From contig NZ_FOOA01000012.1 of the NCBI RefSeq assembly GCF_900113065.1, forward strand, positions 62,001 to 126,000: 64,000 bases of DNA, written 5' to 3'. Positions 9,085-16,077 of the stretch are shown here, piece after piece (position 1 is the first letter of the stretch; every line of letters begins with the position of its first letter). The notes under the pieces were generated by a model, which did not search any database, was not told the origin of the DNA, and saw nothing but the letters and a program-made list of their open reading frames with translations. Both the position numbers and the translations under genes were made by a program. The stretch is from Aureimonas phyllosphaerae (lineage in GTDB: Bacteria; Pseudomonadota; Alphaproteobacteria; Rhizobiales; Rhizobiaceae).

Positions 9085-9330
9085 CTGGATTTCTCGAGAC
9101 TGGGAAAGCCTATGGACAATGCCTCCATGAAAGCCCTTAACGCCCGCCTGCGGAGCGAATGCCTCAACGCCTCCTAGTTCCTATCTATGGCCGATGCCCG
9201 GTTCCGGATCGGTGCATGGCGGGATGACTACAACCACCACCGTCCGCACACGAGCTTGGGAAGCTCGATCCCGCCGAGGTCGCGGATCAACTCAGAAGAG
9301 CCCGAGAGCTCTCAAGACGCCTGGGCCAAA
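9085..9330 (+). pseudogene. IS3-family transposase (OrfB) C-terminal remnant
   Basis: Read in one frame, the DNA gives LDFSRLGKPMDNASMKALNARLRSECLNAS, a TAG stop at 9175, and then FLSMADARFRIGAWRDDYNHHRPHTSLG. This is the C-terminal part of an IS3-family DDE transposase, including the region of the last catalytic Glu (RLRSECLN) and the RPHTSLG box. The TAG replaces a position that is usually Trp. After the SLG box the family-like continuation (LDPAEVADQLRRARE) is found in another frame, so there is also a frameshift. The 5' part of the transposase and the terminal repeats are not recognisable. It is a dead fragment between the conflict operon and the RiPP locus. Confidence 0.8.
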
Positions 9331-9695
9331 CTCCGGGTCAGAACCAACCTCTTCCGGTCGTCTGGAACGAAGTTTCCCGCATCGCTCAGATCCTTCCATT
9401 CTTACCACCAGGGCTGCCCGACGTCGTTACCTGTACTCAGTGGACGCCCATTGCGATGAGCGCCTGAACCCTAAGCGAATGGGCAGGCTGGATTTCGGTA
9501 GGTCGCGATCGGAAAAATATTCCGCTGCGCGACGCGATGTTTCCGTCGACTTTGCCCTTTTCGATCAGCCGCCGCCGGTCCGCTTGCGGCTGGATCGAAA
9601 CACGCATGCATGCCTGGTGGGGTGATGGACCATAGAACCGACTTCGCCATCCTCCCTCGACGCAGCAGCAGACAAGGCTGAACGGGTTGCCCTTC
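9331..9695. other. No gene recognised after the IS remnant
   Basis: This stretch lies between the transposase remnant and the convergent end of tfuA. It contains only short unrecognised open frames. I see no terminator, repeat or RNA signature. Confidence 0.4.
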
Positions 9696-10568
9696 TCAGC
9701 CATCCCAAACGGAGTGGACTGATGCTTCGGCCAGCGGCTCCGTTCCCGGCCGAGATGACGCGGATCGTGTGACGTTGGTCGCTCCACCTGTGGGCACGGC
9801 CGCATTCGGTTGTCTCGTGTCGGAGAAGCCCGTCGGTCGAAAGCCGAGGACGCGTTCAAGATCCCGCTCCAGCGACATCCAATGCGAAGTTCTCGACAGG
9901 GTCCAAGGCACCTGGGCCGAATTGCGAGCCGTGGACAACCAGTCCACGACCTTCCAGGCGTCTTCCCGTTTGCGGTCCCGAACGTTTGCGAGCAGCCTCT
10001 CCAAGACGATCGTGCGCCGCCTTTCCCTCATGCCCTCCACCATCTGAAGGGCGCGACCAAAGGTTCGTTCCGTGTAGTGCAGGTGGCGGCCGGCGATCAT
10101 CACGAGATCGCGCTCGTCCGAGGTCACCTCTCCCCTGACAGTCGCTCCGACGACAGTGGCGGCGAAGTTGACCCATGGAACGCTGAGGGGAAGCCAATCG
10201 ATCTCGGCGGGCCCATGCGCCAAGCAAACCTCCTCGTCGTCATTCAGGCGGCCTGTTTTGTAGTCGTCGTAGATCTCTCCGACCCCATGCATCCCGAACG
10301 CGTCACACTCAACGGCCCGAAGCGCGCCCATGCTTGCTCCGCCGCCGACGGCGACCCCCTTTTCGAGCGCGAACAGGATCTCCTTATGCCAGACAGACTG
10401 CATAGCCCCGAAGCACCCGTCGACGATCGCTATCGCCGTGGCTCCCTCGATGACCGCCGTTGCGACATTGCCGCGTACGGCCGGATGCCTCAGCACGAAG
10501 TCGGGGTGGCGCGTGGCAAGATGCTCGCGTTGGCCGTGGAGGCTGGGGCCGACGAACATGAACTTCAT
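9696..10568 (-). CDS. tfuA: TfuA-like protein (RiPP modification partner of YcaO)
   Basis: This 290-aa protein has the TfuA core. It opens with the FVGPSLHG strand and continues through FVLRHPAVRGNV, IAIVDGCFG, WHKEILFALEKGV and GGASMGALRAVEC. TfuA proteins, first known from trifolitoxin production, pair with a YcaO enzyme and are implicated in peptide-backbone thioamide formation, probably by supplying sulfur or activating YcaO. The ATG overlaps the ycaO stop by 4 nt, so the pair is translationally coupled. The C-terminal 60 residues are poorly conserved and look disordered. The role follows from family knowledge; the product here is unknown. Confidence 0.9.
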   Translation of the reverse strand: MKFMFVGPSLHGQREHLATRHPDFVLRHPAVRGNVATAVIEGATAIAIVDGCFGAMQSVWHKEILFALEKGVAVGGGASMGALRAVECDAFGMHGVGEIYDDYKTGRLNDDEEVCLAHGPAEIDWLPLSVPWVNFAATVVGATVRGEVTSDERDLVMIAGRHLHYTERTFGRALQMVEGMRERRRTIVLERLLANVRDRKREDAWKVVDWLSTARNSAQVPWTLSRTSHWMSLERDLERVLGFRPTGFSDTRQPNAAVPTGGATNVTRSASSRPGTEPLAEASVHSVWDG

Positions 10569-11839
10569 GCCGCGGCTCGCATCATCCTGGCAGCTCGCAA
10601 GCCTAGCTGGACGTTCTCACCGCCAATGTCGACCTCCAAGCCGGGCACCACCATCCTGACCACAGAGAGGCCCAAACAGGGATCGCCCATCGGGACAGCT
10701 ATTGCCTCCTCGATCCCGGCTGCCGAAAGACGGTTCAGCACAGACGCGATCTGGTCCTGCAACGATGCGTCCTGGTCCCCGCTGGGCCGTGGTTCGCTGC
10801 TCATCCCTGCGTGGCGTAGGTTCGCGACGACGGTATCGCCGTTCAAGCTGCCGCTCTCGTAGAGGGCGGCGGAAAAATCGTCTCGGCTTCCCGCGATGGC
10901 GGTCAACCGCGACTGCGCAGCCTCGACGACGGCGCGTATCGCCGCTCGGGATGCGATAGGGTGGCAGCCGGAACCGCCACAGACCTCGGACAGCGAGTGT
11001 TCGGGGCCGCCTTTCGTCAGCTGGGGGACGATGACCGCGCTGTATGAAGGAACGCCGATGTCGGAGGTGATATCCAAAAGGATCAGTTCCACGCCGGCAC
11101 GTTCGATGCGGGCGACGAGCGTCTGCATGACCGGATCGCGGAATTGTGCCGGATCGATGCGGGCTTGGGCCAATCGCGAGGCCGGCCAAAGCCGCATCAG
11201 CGTCCAAGCGTCCCTTTCGATCAACTCGCACAAGCCGTGCAAGACAGCCTCGGCGTGGCAATTCCCCGATGAAAGTCCATCACTGGACTGCTCGAAACCG
11301 GGAGGGCGAGGATCGCGATGGTCGACGCCCACCAGCCACCAAGGGACCGCGATCTCGACGCCCCCCATGAGATCCAGCCCCGAGCACCAAGGGATCGCCG
11401 CGTCCTCTCCGAACGCCCAAGGGACGCATCGCGCGGTCCTATCCAAGCGTATCGTCCGCCTGCCCTGTGCCCGCATTCCCCTTACCGAACCGACGCGCAG
11501 TCCTGCTGGCGGAAGTTCGGCTATGCGCGTCTCGAACGCTTCCATGGCCGCGGACACCATCGAGGCGTCAACGTCCAATCCCTTGCCCTGGAAAACGGAT
11601 AGCGTGAAGCTGTTGGGTCTGGTCGCAAACGCCACTGGTATGCCGATGACGTCCAGTCCGGTTAGCAACCCCAACCTTGTGATACCCAAATCGGGAAACA
11701 GCGGACGGAGCTTCGCGAGGGTTTCGCAGGGCCTCCGGACGCGGTCGCCGTAGACCCCCATCAAGCGATCGGTCCCGACGAGGTCGGCCTCGAGCAGCCT
11801 GATGTGATCTGTGGGAAAGCATCCGGAACCCAACGTCAC
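10565..11839 (-). CDS. ycaO: YcaO-like cyclodehydratase/thioamidase
   Basis: This 424-aa YcaO protein uses ATP to activate peptide backbone amides, giving azolines or, with TfuA, thioamides. The ATP-binding acidic residues appear in the SAAMEAFE segment and in LCELIERDAW near residue 200. Further conserved parts are GNCHAEAV, ILLDITSDIGVPSYSAVI and CGGSGCHP. I set the start at GTG 11839 because TAAGGA lies at ribosome-binding distance (it overlaps the stop of the candidate precursor gene) and because the upstream in-frame extension has no family resemblance. The order precursor-ycaO-tfuA, with a SARP regulator just upstream, fits a small RiPP cluster without a visible exporter or protease. 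Confidence 0.9.
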   Translation of the reverse strand: MTLGSGCFPTDHIRLLEADLVGTDRLMGVYGDRVRRPCETLAKLRPLFPDLGITRLGLLTGLDVIGIPVAFATRPNSFTLSVFQGKGLDVDASMVSAAMEAFETRIAELPPAGLRVGSVRGMRAQGRRTIRLDRTARCVPWAFGEDAAIPWCSGLDLMGGVEIAVPWWLVGVDHRDPRPPGFEQSSDGLSSGNCHAEAVLHGLCELIERDAWTLMRLWPASRLAQARIDPAQFRDPVMQTLVARIERAGVELILLDITSDIGVPSYSAVIVPQLTKGGPEHSLSEVCGGSGCHPIASRAAIRAVVEAAQSRLTAIAGSRDDFSAALYESGSLNGDTVVANLRHAGMSSEPRPSGDQDASLQDQIASVLNRLSAAGIEEAIAVPMGDPCLGLSVVRMVVPGLEVDIGGENVQLGLRAARMMRAAA

Positions 11840-11850
11840 TATGTTGGTCC

Positions 11851-11997
11851 TTAGCGGAACTTCATGGCGTGGACGACGGAGCCCATGCCGTTGTCGCGCG
11901 GGATGACCGAACAGGAGCCGATAGCCTCCCGGGCCTCGGCGGAAAGGTGGACTGGGCAAGCGGCAGGTGCCACCTTGATCGTCGCATTCGCCTTCAT
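11851..11997 (-). CDS. Candidate RiPP precursor peptide (48 aa)
   Basis: A short gene sits directly upstream of ycaO: AAAGGGA, then six bases, then ATG at 11997, with a TAA stop at 11851-11853. The stop is 11 bp before the ycaO GTG, and its TAAGGA doubles as the ycaO ribosome binding site. The peptide starts MKANATIKVAPAACPVHLS and ends GSVVHAMKFR, with Cys at positions 14 and 29 and several Ser, Asn and Gly in the second half. That is the expected size and place for a YcaO substrate. I recognise no known precursor family, and it does not resemble the trifolitoxin precursor. A SARP-type operator lies 48 bp upstream of the ATG. Confidence 0.7.
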   Translation of the reverse strand: MKANATIKVAPAACPVHLSAEAREAIGSCSVIPRDNGMGSVVHAMKFR

Positions 11998-12044
11998 GTG
12001 CATTCCCTTTCACGGCAGCGAGAAGGGGAATGTTTCGATCGAAG

Positions 12045-12062
12045 GCCGTCACACGGGCGTCA
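12045..12062 (-). promoter_or_regulatory. SARP-type direct-repeat operator A (precursor-ycaO-tfuA promoter)
   Basis: In the direction of the RiPP operon the site reads TGACGCC-CGTG-TGACGGC: two heptamers with an 11-bp period, the geometry known for SARP/BTAD activators. A weak -10 candidate (GAAACA) lies eight bases after the second heptamer, again as expected for SARP-dependent promoters. A third, inverted heptamer (12081-12087) makes an inverted repeat with the site. Nearly the same 18-mer occurs at 14171 and 19545. Confidence 0.65.
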
Positions 12063-12102
12063 ACGGCCAAGATCAGCCCGTGACGGCTACGAAGCGTCGG
12101 CC

Positions 12103-14049
12103 CTAGTCAAGGCCCGCCAAAAGCAGGCCCTCCATGAGCTTACGCGTATCGTCGGGTCTTCGATCGGGGACAATCTGCCAGACTTGCTCAACCCGAAAGC
12201 TTGGATAGTTCTCCCGTACGACCGCCGCAAAGCGGCGGGCGTCGAGGTTGCGCCCTGCCATCGCACAGCTGGCGGCCATCAGTCGGGACGTAGCGGCGAC
12301 CTCGGAGACGGGTTCGAGCGCGTGGATAGCCCCTACGTAATCCTCCAACTGGTAATGGATGCTCGCCTCGATCCAGCGGTAGTAGTCGGGCGGCAACGGG
12401 TTCACGCGCCTCGCCTCGGCCAGCGCTACAAGAGCTTCGTCCGCCTGCCCGTCATGCAGCAGCGCGTCGGCATAGTCCGCGAGGAGATCGCCGTCGTTCG
12501 GCATCAGGGACCTGGCTTCCGAGAAGTGCTCGAGACTTTCGGCATGGCGCTTGCGGTACAGGGACACAAAGCCGAGTTCCCTCAGCGCTCGCCCACTATT
12601 GGGATCGCAATGCCGGGCACGGTTGGCCATGGCCAAGGATTCGTCGAGCAGCTGGCTTTCCGTCATTCCCCGGACCAGCCATTCCATCGAATAGGTCCGC
12701 GACAGTCCGGCGAACGCCGAGGAGAAGCCGTCACACCTGCGCACCGCCGCCTTGAACCATCGCCGGGCCTGCCGTAAGGATTCGAGGCGGGTACCCCCGA
12801 TGGCCCGGCGACCCTCGAGATACAGTCGGTAGCCCGTCGAATCGTTGTCGTCCACGGGCGTCATGGATTCGGCCCTGTCCATGGCGTCCGCCAGTGTCGA
12901 GACCGTCTTGCGCACGACGATGTCGAGCGACTTCTTTAGGTCGGTGGTATCGATGGGTGCCCGGATCGCCCAGATCACTTCCCGGTCAGCCACCCGCGTC
13001 AAGCGACAGGACGCACCGAGCTCACCCGATCCGCCTCGAACCGAGATCGTCACCTCGTAGTCGAACTGCGTATCAGGGGACACCACCGACTCCTTTCCGA
13101 TCCGGGCGAGCTCAAAACTCGTATGGGCCGCGATGATCCGAAAAGACCTGTACTGGCTGAGGCCGACCGTGACGTCCTCGATCAACGCCTTGCCCAGCCT
13201 TTCGTAAAGCGGCTCGTCGTCGAGTCCCGTCGGTGGCATCATAATGACACGGGGCACTCCCGCGCCCCCGCGCAAATTGATGGGTACCGACCCACGGGAA
13301 GCCCGTGTGGGGCTCCCGAGACCAAGTCGCGTGGCGACGGCGTGCGTCGCGGCATCCGGTGACGAGTTGGCCTCCTCCCTCATTACGACCCGGCATTCAT
13401 GCCAAGCGCGTCGCGCCAGATACGCCGATCCCGCGTCGGCGTGGGCTTCCATCAGTGCCCGATGGCCGAAACCTTCCGTTGGGTCGATCGCCGTCAACGC
13501 TTCCGCAAGCCTGACCCGCATGGCTGGCTCTACCGCCCGCCCGCCATCAGAGAGGAGCCCCGACAGGAGGGCGGCGCGCTTGAGTGAGACCGTCCTCCGA
13601 GCCGACTGCAGCCATTCCTCGAAGGCGGGACTTTGCGCATCCACTCCCTCCAGCAGCTCGCCAGACGTAAGCCAGGCCGGCAAGTCGGACGTGAGTTCCA
13701 CTGCCGCCGTCCCCAACAGGTCTTGGACGTCCACACGCCAGCGCGTCCCAGCAAGACGAAGGGTTTCGCCGCCGGCAACCAAACAGTCGGATAGTTCGGT
13801 CAGCTTCGACATCCTCAACAGCAATTGCCGGAGGTTGGCGGATTGACGGCTGGAAGGCACATCGCCCCAGAGTAGTGATTTGACATCTCGCCGCTCGACC
13901 GTCCTTCCTGGTGAAAGCAGCAGCAACGCCAGCAGGCAGTATCCCTTCTGAGGGATGGCAAGACCGGTCATGTGGATCCGCGCTTGCGGCCGACCGAGCA
14001 GTTCGAGGGTACCGCAAGGAGGGATAGGTCCCCGGACGAACTCCAGCAT
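12103..14049 (-). CDS. SARP/BTAD-family transcriptional regulator with TolB-like and TPR domains
   Basis: This is a protein of about 648 aa. Residues 5-90 form a winged-helix DNA-binding domain (CGTLELLGRPQARI, GYCLLALLLLSPGRTVERRDVKSLLW). Residues 95-240 are a bacterial transcriptional activator (BTAD) helical domain. Residues 255-390 resemble the TolB-like region found in large regulators (VIMMPPTG, LIEDVTVGLSQYRSFRIIA). The C-terminus is a run of TPR helices (ALRELGFVSLYRKRHAESLEHF). It lies 105 bp upstream of the precursor gene on the same strand and is the obvious candidate for binding the three TGACGCC repeats. I prefer the ATG at 14049 (GGAAAG five bases before it). ATG 14064 or TTG 14073 are alternatives. 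Confidence 0.85.
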   Translation of the reverse strand: MLEFVRGPIPPCGTLELLGRPQARIHMTGLAIPQKGYCLLALLLLSPGRTVERRDVKSLLWGDVPSSRQSANLRQLLLRMSKLTELSDCLVAGGETLRLAGTRWRVDVQDLLGTAAVELTSDLPAWLTSGELLEGVDAQSPAFEEWLQSARRTVSLKRAALLSGLLSDGGRAVEPAMRVRLAEALTAIDPTEGFGHRALMEAHADAGSAYLARRAWHECRVVMREEANSSPDAATHAVATRLGLGSPTRASRGSVPINLRGGAGVPRVIMMPPTGLDDEPLYERLGKALIEDVTVGLSQYRSFRIIAAHTSFELARIGKESVVSPDTQFDYEVTISVRGGSGELGASCRLTRVADREVIWAIRAPIDTTDLKKSLDIVVRKTVSTLADAMDRAESMTPVDDNDSTGYRLYLEGRRAIGGTRLESLRQARRWFKAAVRRCDGFSSAFAGLSRTYSMEWLVRGMTESQLLDESLAMANRARHCDPNSGRALRELGFVSLYRKRHAESLEHFSEARSLMPNDGDLLADYADALLHDGQADEALVALAEARRVNPLPPDYYRWIEASIHYQLEDYVGAIHALEPVSEVAATSRLMAASCAMAGRNLDARRFAAVVRENYPSFRVEQVWQIVPDRRPDDTRKLMEGLLLAGLD

Positions 14050-14170
14050 GCGTGCTTTCCACATGTCTTTCAAACGAGCTGTTTGAAGTCTGCCGGCGGA
14101 CCGCTTTGGTCACGGGTCCCTCCCGGTCGCTTCCGCTTACCAGATGCTTACCTCGCTGAAAATTACGGTG

Positions 14171-14188
14171 TGACGCCTCTGTGACGCC
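14171..14188 (+). promoter_or_regulatory. SARP-type direct-repeat operator B
   Basis: Reads TGACGCC-TCTG-TGACGCC, two identical heptamers with an 11-bp period. GATAGA, a usable -10, begins exactly eight bases after the second copy, so the site points toward the plus strand and the toxin-antitoxin genes, 200 bp away. It also lies about 120 bp upstream of the SARP gene on the other strand, so autoregulation is equally possible. Confidence 0.6.
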
Positions 14189-14354
14189 AGTGAAGCGATA
14201 GACCGCAGTATGGTCCCTGACCGCCTTTCCCCGATCGCCTCGGTAACGGCGATCTTTCGCCGGGTGCCGCAGTGAACGCTGCGTTCCTCCACCGCACGGT
14301 TGGGAACGCTCCGCGACCCGGACAGCCAGCCGTTGGAGTGGCCAGCGGCAGTTT

Positions 14355-14366
14355 CAGAAATTTCTG
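14355..14366. promoter_or_regulatory. Palindrome upstream of mqsR, candidate antitoxin operator
   Basis: CAGAAATTTCTG is a perfect 12-bp palindrome 36 bp before the toxin start codon, in an AT-rich pocket unlike the surrounding DNA. MqsA-type antitoxins bind palindromes in front of their own operon, so this is a natural operator candidate. The sequence differs from the Escherichia coli MqsA box. Confidence 0.4.
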
Positions 14367-14402
14367 ACTTGCCACGTTGAATATTAGGTATCACGGTGCT
14401 AC

Positions 14403-14747
14403 ATGAGTGATCACAATCTTGGGGCGGTTGGGTTCGACCCTCTGGAGGTGGAGCGCCTCGCGAAGGAGCGGCTTATTGACGTAAGGGTGAAGCCTCTTGA
14501 TGACATCTACGGTTTCGGGTTGGATTCCGATGATGTCTGCGATTGGCTTTCTGAATTTAGCGCACATATTGCCCGAAGAGATTGCGCGTTCATCAAGTCC
14601 AAGCCGACGGAAAAATACCCGCCGGATACGCTATCTTATTATTATCAAGCGTACGTTGCACCGTGCAGGACGAATATATTCCTGAAATTTGCGGTCTATC
14701 AAGGACTTCTCGTGATTACATCCTTCAAGGAATTCAGCAATGACTGA
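14403..14747 (+). CDS. mqsR: MqsR-like toxin
   Basis: This 114-aa protein matches the MqsR mRNA-interferase pattern in its second half: FGLDSDDVCDWLSEF, then FIKSKPTE, a Tyr-rich stretch, YQAYV, and the final strands IFLKFAVYQGLLVITSFKE. MqsR (RelE-like fold) cleaves mRNA and is neutralised by MqsA. The protein is slightly longer than E. coli MqsR (98 aa), with an N-terminal extension. Its stop overlaps the start of the antitoxin gene by 8 bp. The toxin-first gene order is the usual mqsRA order. No good ribosome binding site is seen before the ATG. Confidence 0.75.
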   Translation: MSDHNLGAVGFDPLEVERLAKERLIDVRVKPLDDIYGFGLDSDDVCDWLSEFSAHIARRDCAFIKSKPTEKYPPDTLSYYYQAYVAPCRTNIFLKFAVYQGLLVITSFKEFSND

Positions 14748-15837
14748 TTCTCGAGCCATCTTCTGCCTTGAGTGTGGCAGCGAGAACGTCACGGAAGAGG
14801 TTTCGGAGGTCACGGCGAACGTCCGGGGTAGGACAGTAGTGCTTCCCGCCGACCGCCACATGCGCTGCGGCGCCTGCGGGTCCATCAGCCATCCGGGCAA
14901 GATGGCTGATCAGCACTTGGAGGCGATTGGCGAACGCATCCGGGAAGAAGATGGCTTGCTGTCGGTAGCCGATCTGAAGGAGATCAGGACCCGCTATGGC
15001 CTGCAACAGGAAGAGATGGAAGCGCTTATCGGCACCGGACCCAAAACTTGGGTTCGATGGGAGCGCGGACGTGTCGTGCCTTCTCCTCAGTCGGATAAGG
15101 TGATCCGGCGCATCGCCGAGGATCCTAGGTATCTGCTTCAGCTCATGGAAGAAAAGGGCGTGAGCAACGAAACAGCCTTGGGAGTGATCGAAGAGGCGTG
15201 CGAACGCGAGGTTCGAACCCACAGCGATGCATTCCGTGCGTCTCCAGCGCCCGAAAGGCAGCCAGTCGAAGTCATTGTGTCTTCTGTGCTCGGAAGGGGT
15301 TCGGAAGTCCGGAAGAGGCTCTTCGACGTCCGCAAAGCTTATGTTGATATTGATGCGACAATCGCCCGCCACAAAGAAAGGGTGCCCGTCGACGTCGAGG
15401 GATTGGCGAGGGATTTGGGCATTTCGATCGCCCGCGACACGCGAATGACGATGGGCTCGTCGGGAAGCATCACGCGAGAGACACGCCCGACGGGAGCCGC
15501 CGGCTTCCTCATTTCCGTAAACGGGCGCGAGCACCCTCACCGTCAGCGGTTCACGATCGCGCATGAGGTCGCGCATTACGTTATGCATCGCGATCGGATT
15601 GGCAATGGCATAACCGAGCCAGTACTCAATCGGAACCTCGATGGGCAAGATCCGATCGAGAGGGAAGCCAACGCGATGGCTGCCGAACTCCTCATGCCGG
15701 AGAATTCGCTGCGAGAGGCATTCGCCGAGACCAATGACGCCGCGGAGTTGGCGAGACGGTTCAAAGTCTCCCACGAAAGTATGGGATGGCGCCTTTTCGG
15801 CCTCGGTCTTACCAAAGTGAGACCACGGCAAAACTGA
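14740..15837 (+). CDS. MqsA-like antitoxin fused to ImmA/IrrE metallopeptidase
   Basis: This 365-aa two-part protein has an MqsA-type module at residues 1-130. That module contains a zinc ribbon with CLEC (C9, C12) and CGAC (C43, C46), and the MqsA helix-turn-helix LKEIRTRYGLQQEEMEAL...WVRWERG. Residues 200-365 form an ImmA/IrrE (COG2856) zinc protease domain with HEVAHYVMH near residue 275 and the downstream EREANAMAAELLMP Glu. ImmA-type peptidases cleave repressors. Here the protease is joined to a DNA-binding antitoxin, so it could relieve toxin repression or degrade the toxin partner. It overlaps mqsR by 8 bp. Domain calls are firm; the regulatory role is inference. Confidence 0.88.
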   Translation: MTDSRAIFCLECGSENVTEEVSEVTANVRGRTVVLPADRHMRCGACGSISHPGKMADQHLEAIGERIREEDGLLSVADLKEIRTRYGLQQEEMEALIGTGPKTWVRWERGRVVPSPQSDKVIRRIAEDPRYLLQLMEEKGVSNETALGVIEEACEREVRTHSDAFRASPAPERQPVEVIVSSVLGRGSEVRKRLFDVRKAYVDIDATIARHKERVPVDVEGLARDLGISIARDTRMTMGSSGSITRETRPTGAAGFLISVNGREHPHRQRFTIAHEVAHYVMHRDRIGNGITEPVLNRNLDGQDPIEREANAMAAELLMPENSLREAFAETNDAAELARRFKVSHESMGWRLFGLGLTKVRPRQN

Positions 15838-16077
15838 ACCTGCATTGACGTTTTGGTTGCGCCGCGAAGGCATACGCAGCTCGGATCCGCGGCAAAGCGA
15901 CCGCTCTGATCAAACTACTGCTACAAGCGATCGTACTCCAAGCAGTACCCCGCTCGCCGGGCGTCCTGCGCCAACCACTTGAACAGACCTTTGCCCCACC
16001 GCATACGTCCGAATTCGAACATTCGGCCGTTTGTGGTGGGTATTTGCGCTCAACCACCTACGGGCGTACAACGCCGG

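Noticed and set aside
9696-12070. 501-codon version of YcaO with an N-terminal extension
   Set aside because: The extra 77 codons overlap the 48-aa gene and have no family resemblance; the GTG at 11839 has a proper ribosome binding site.
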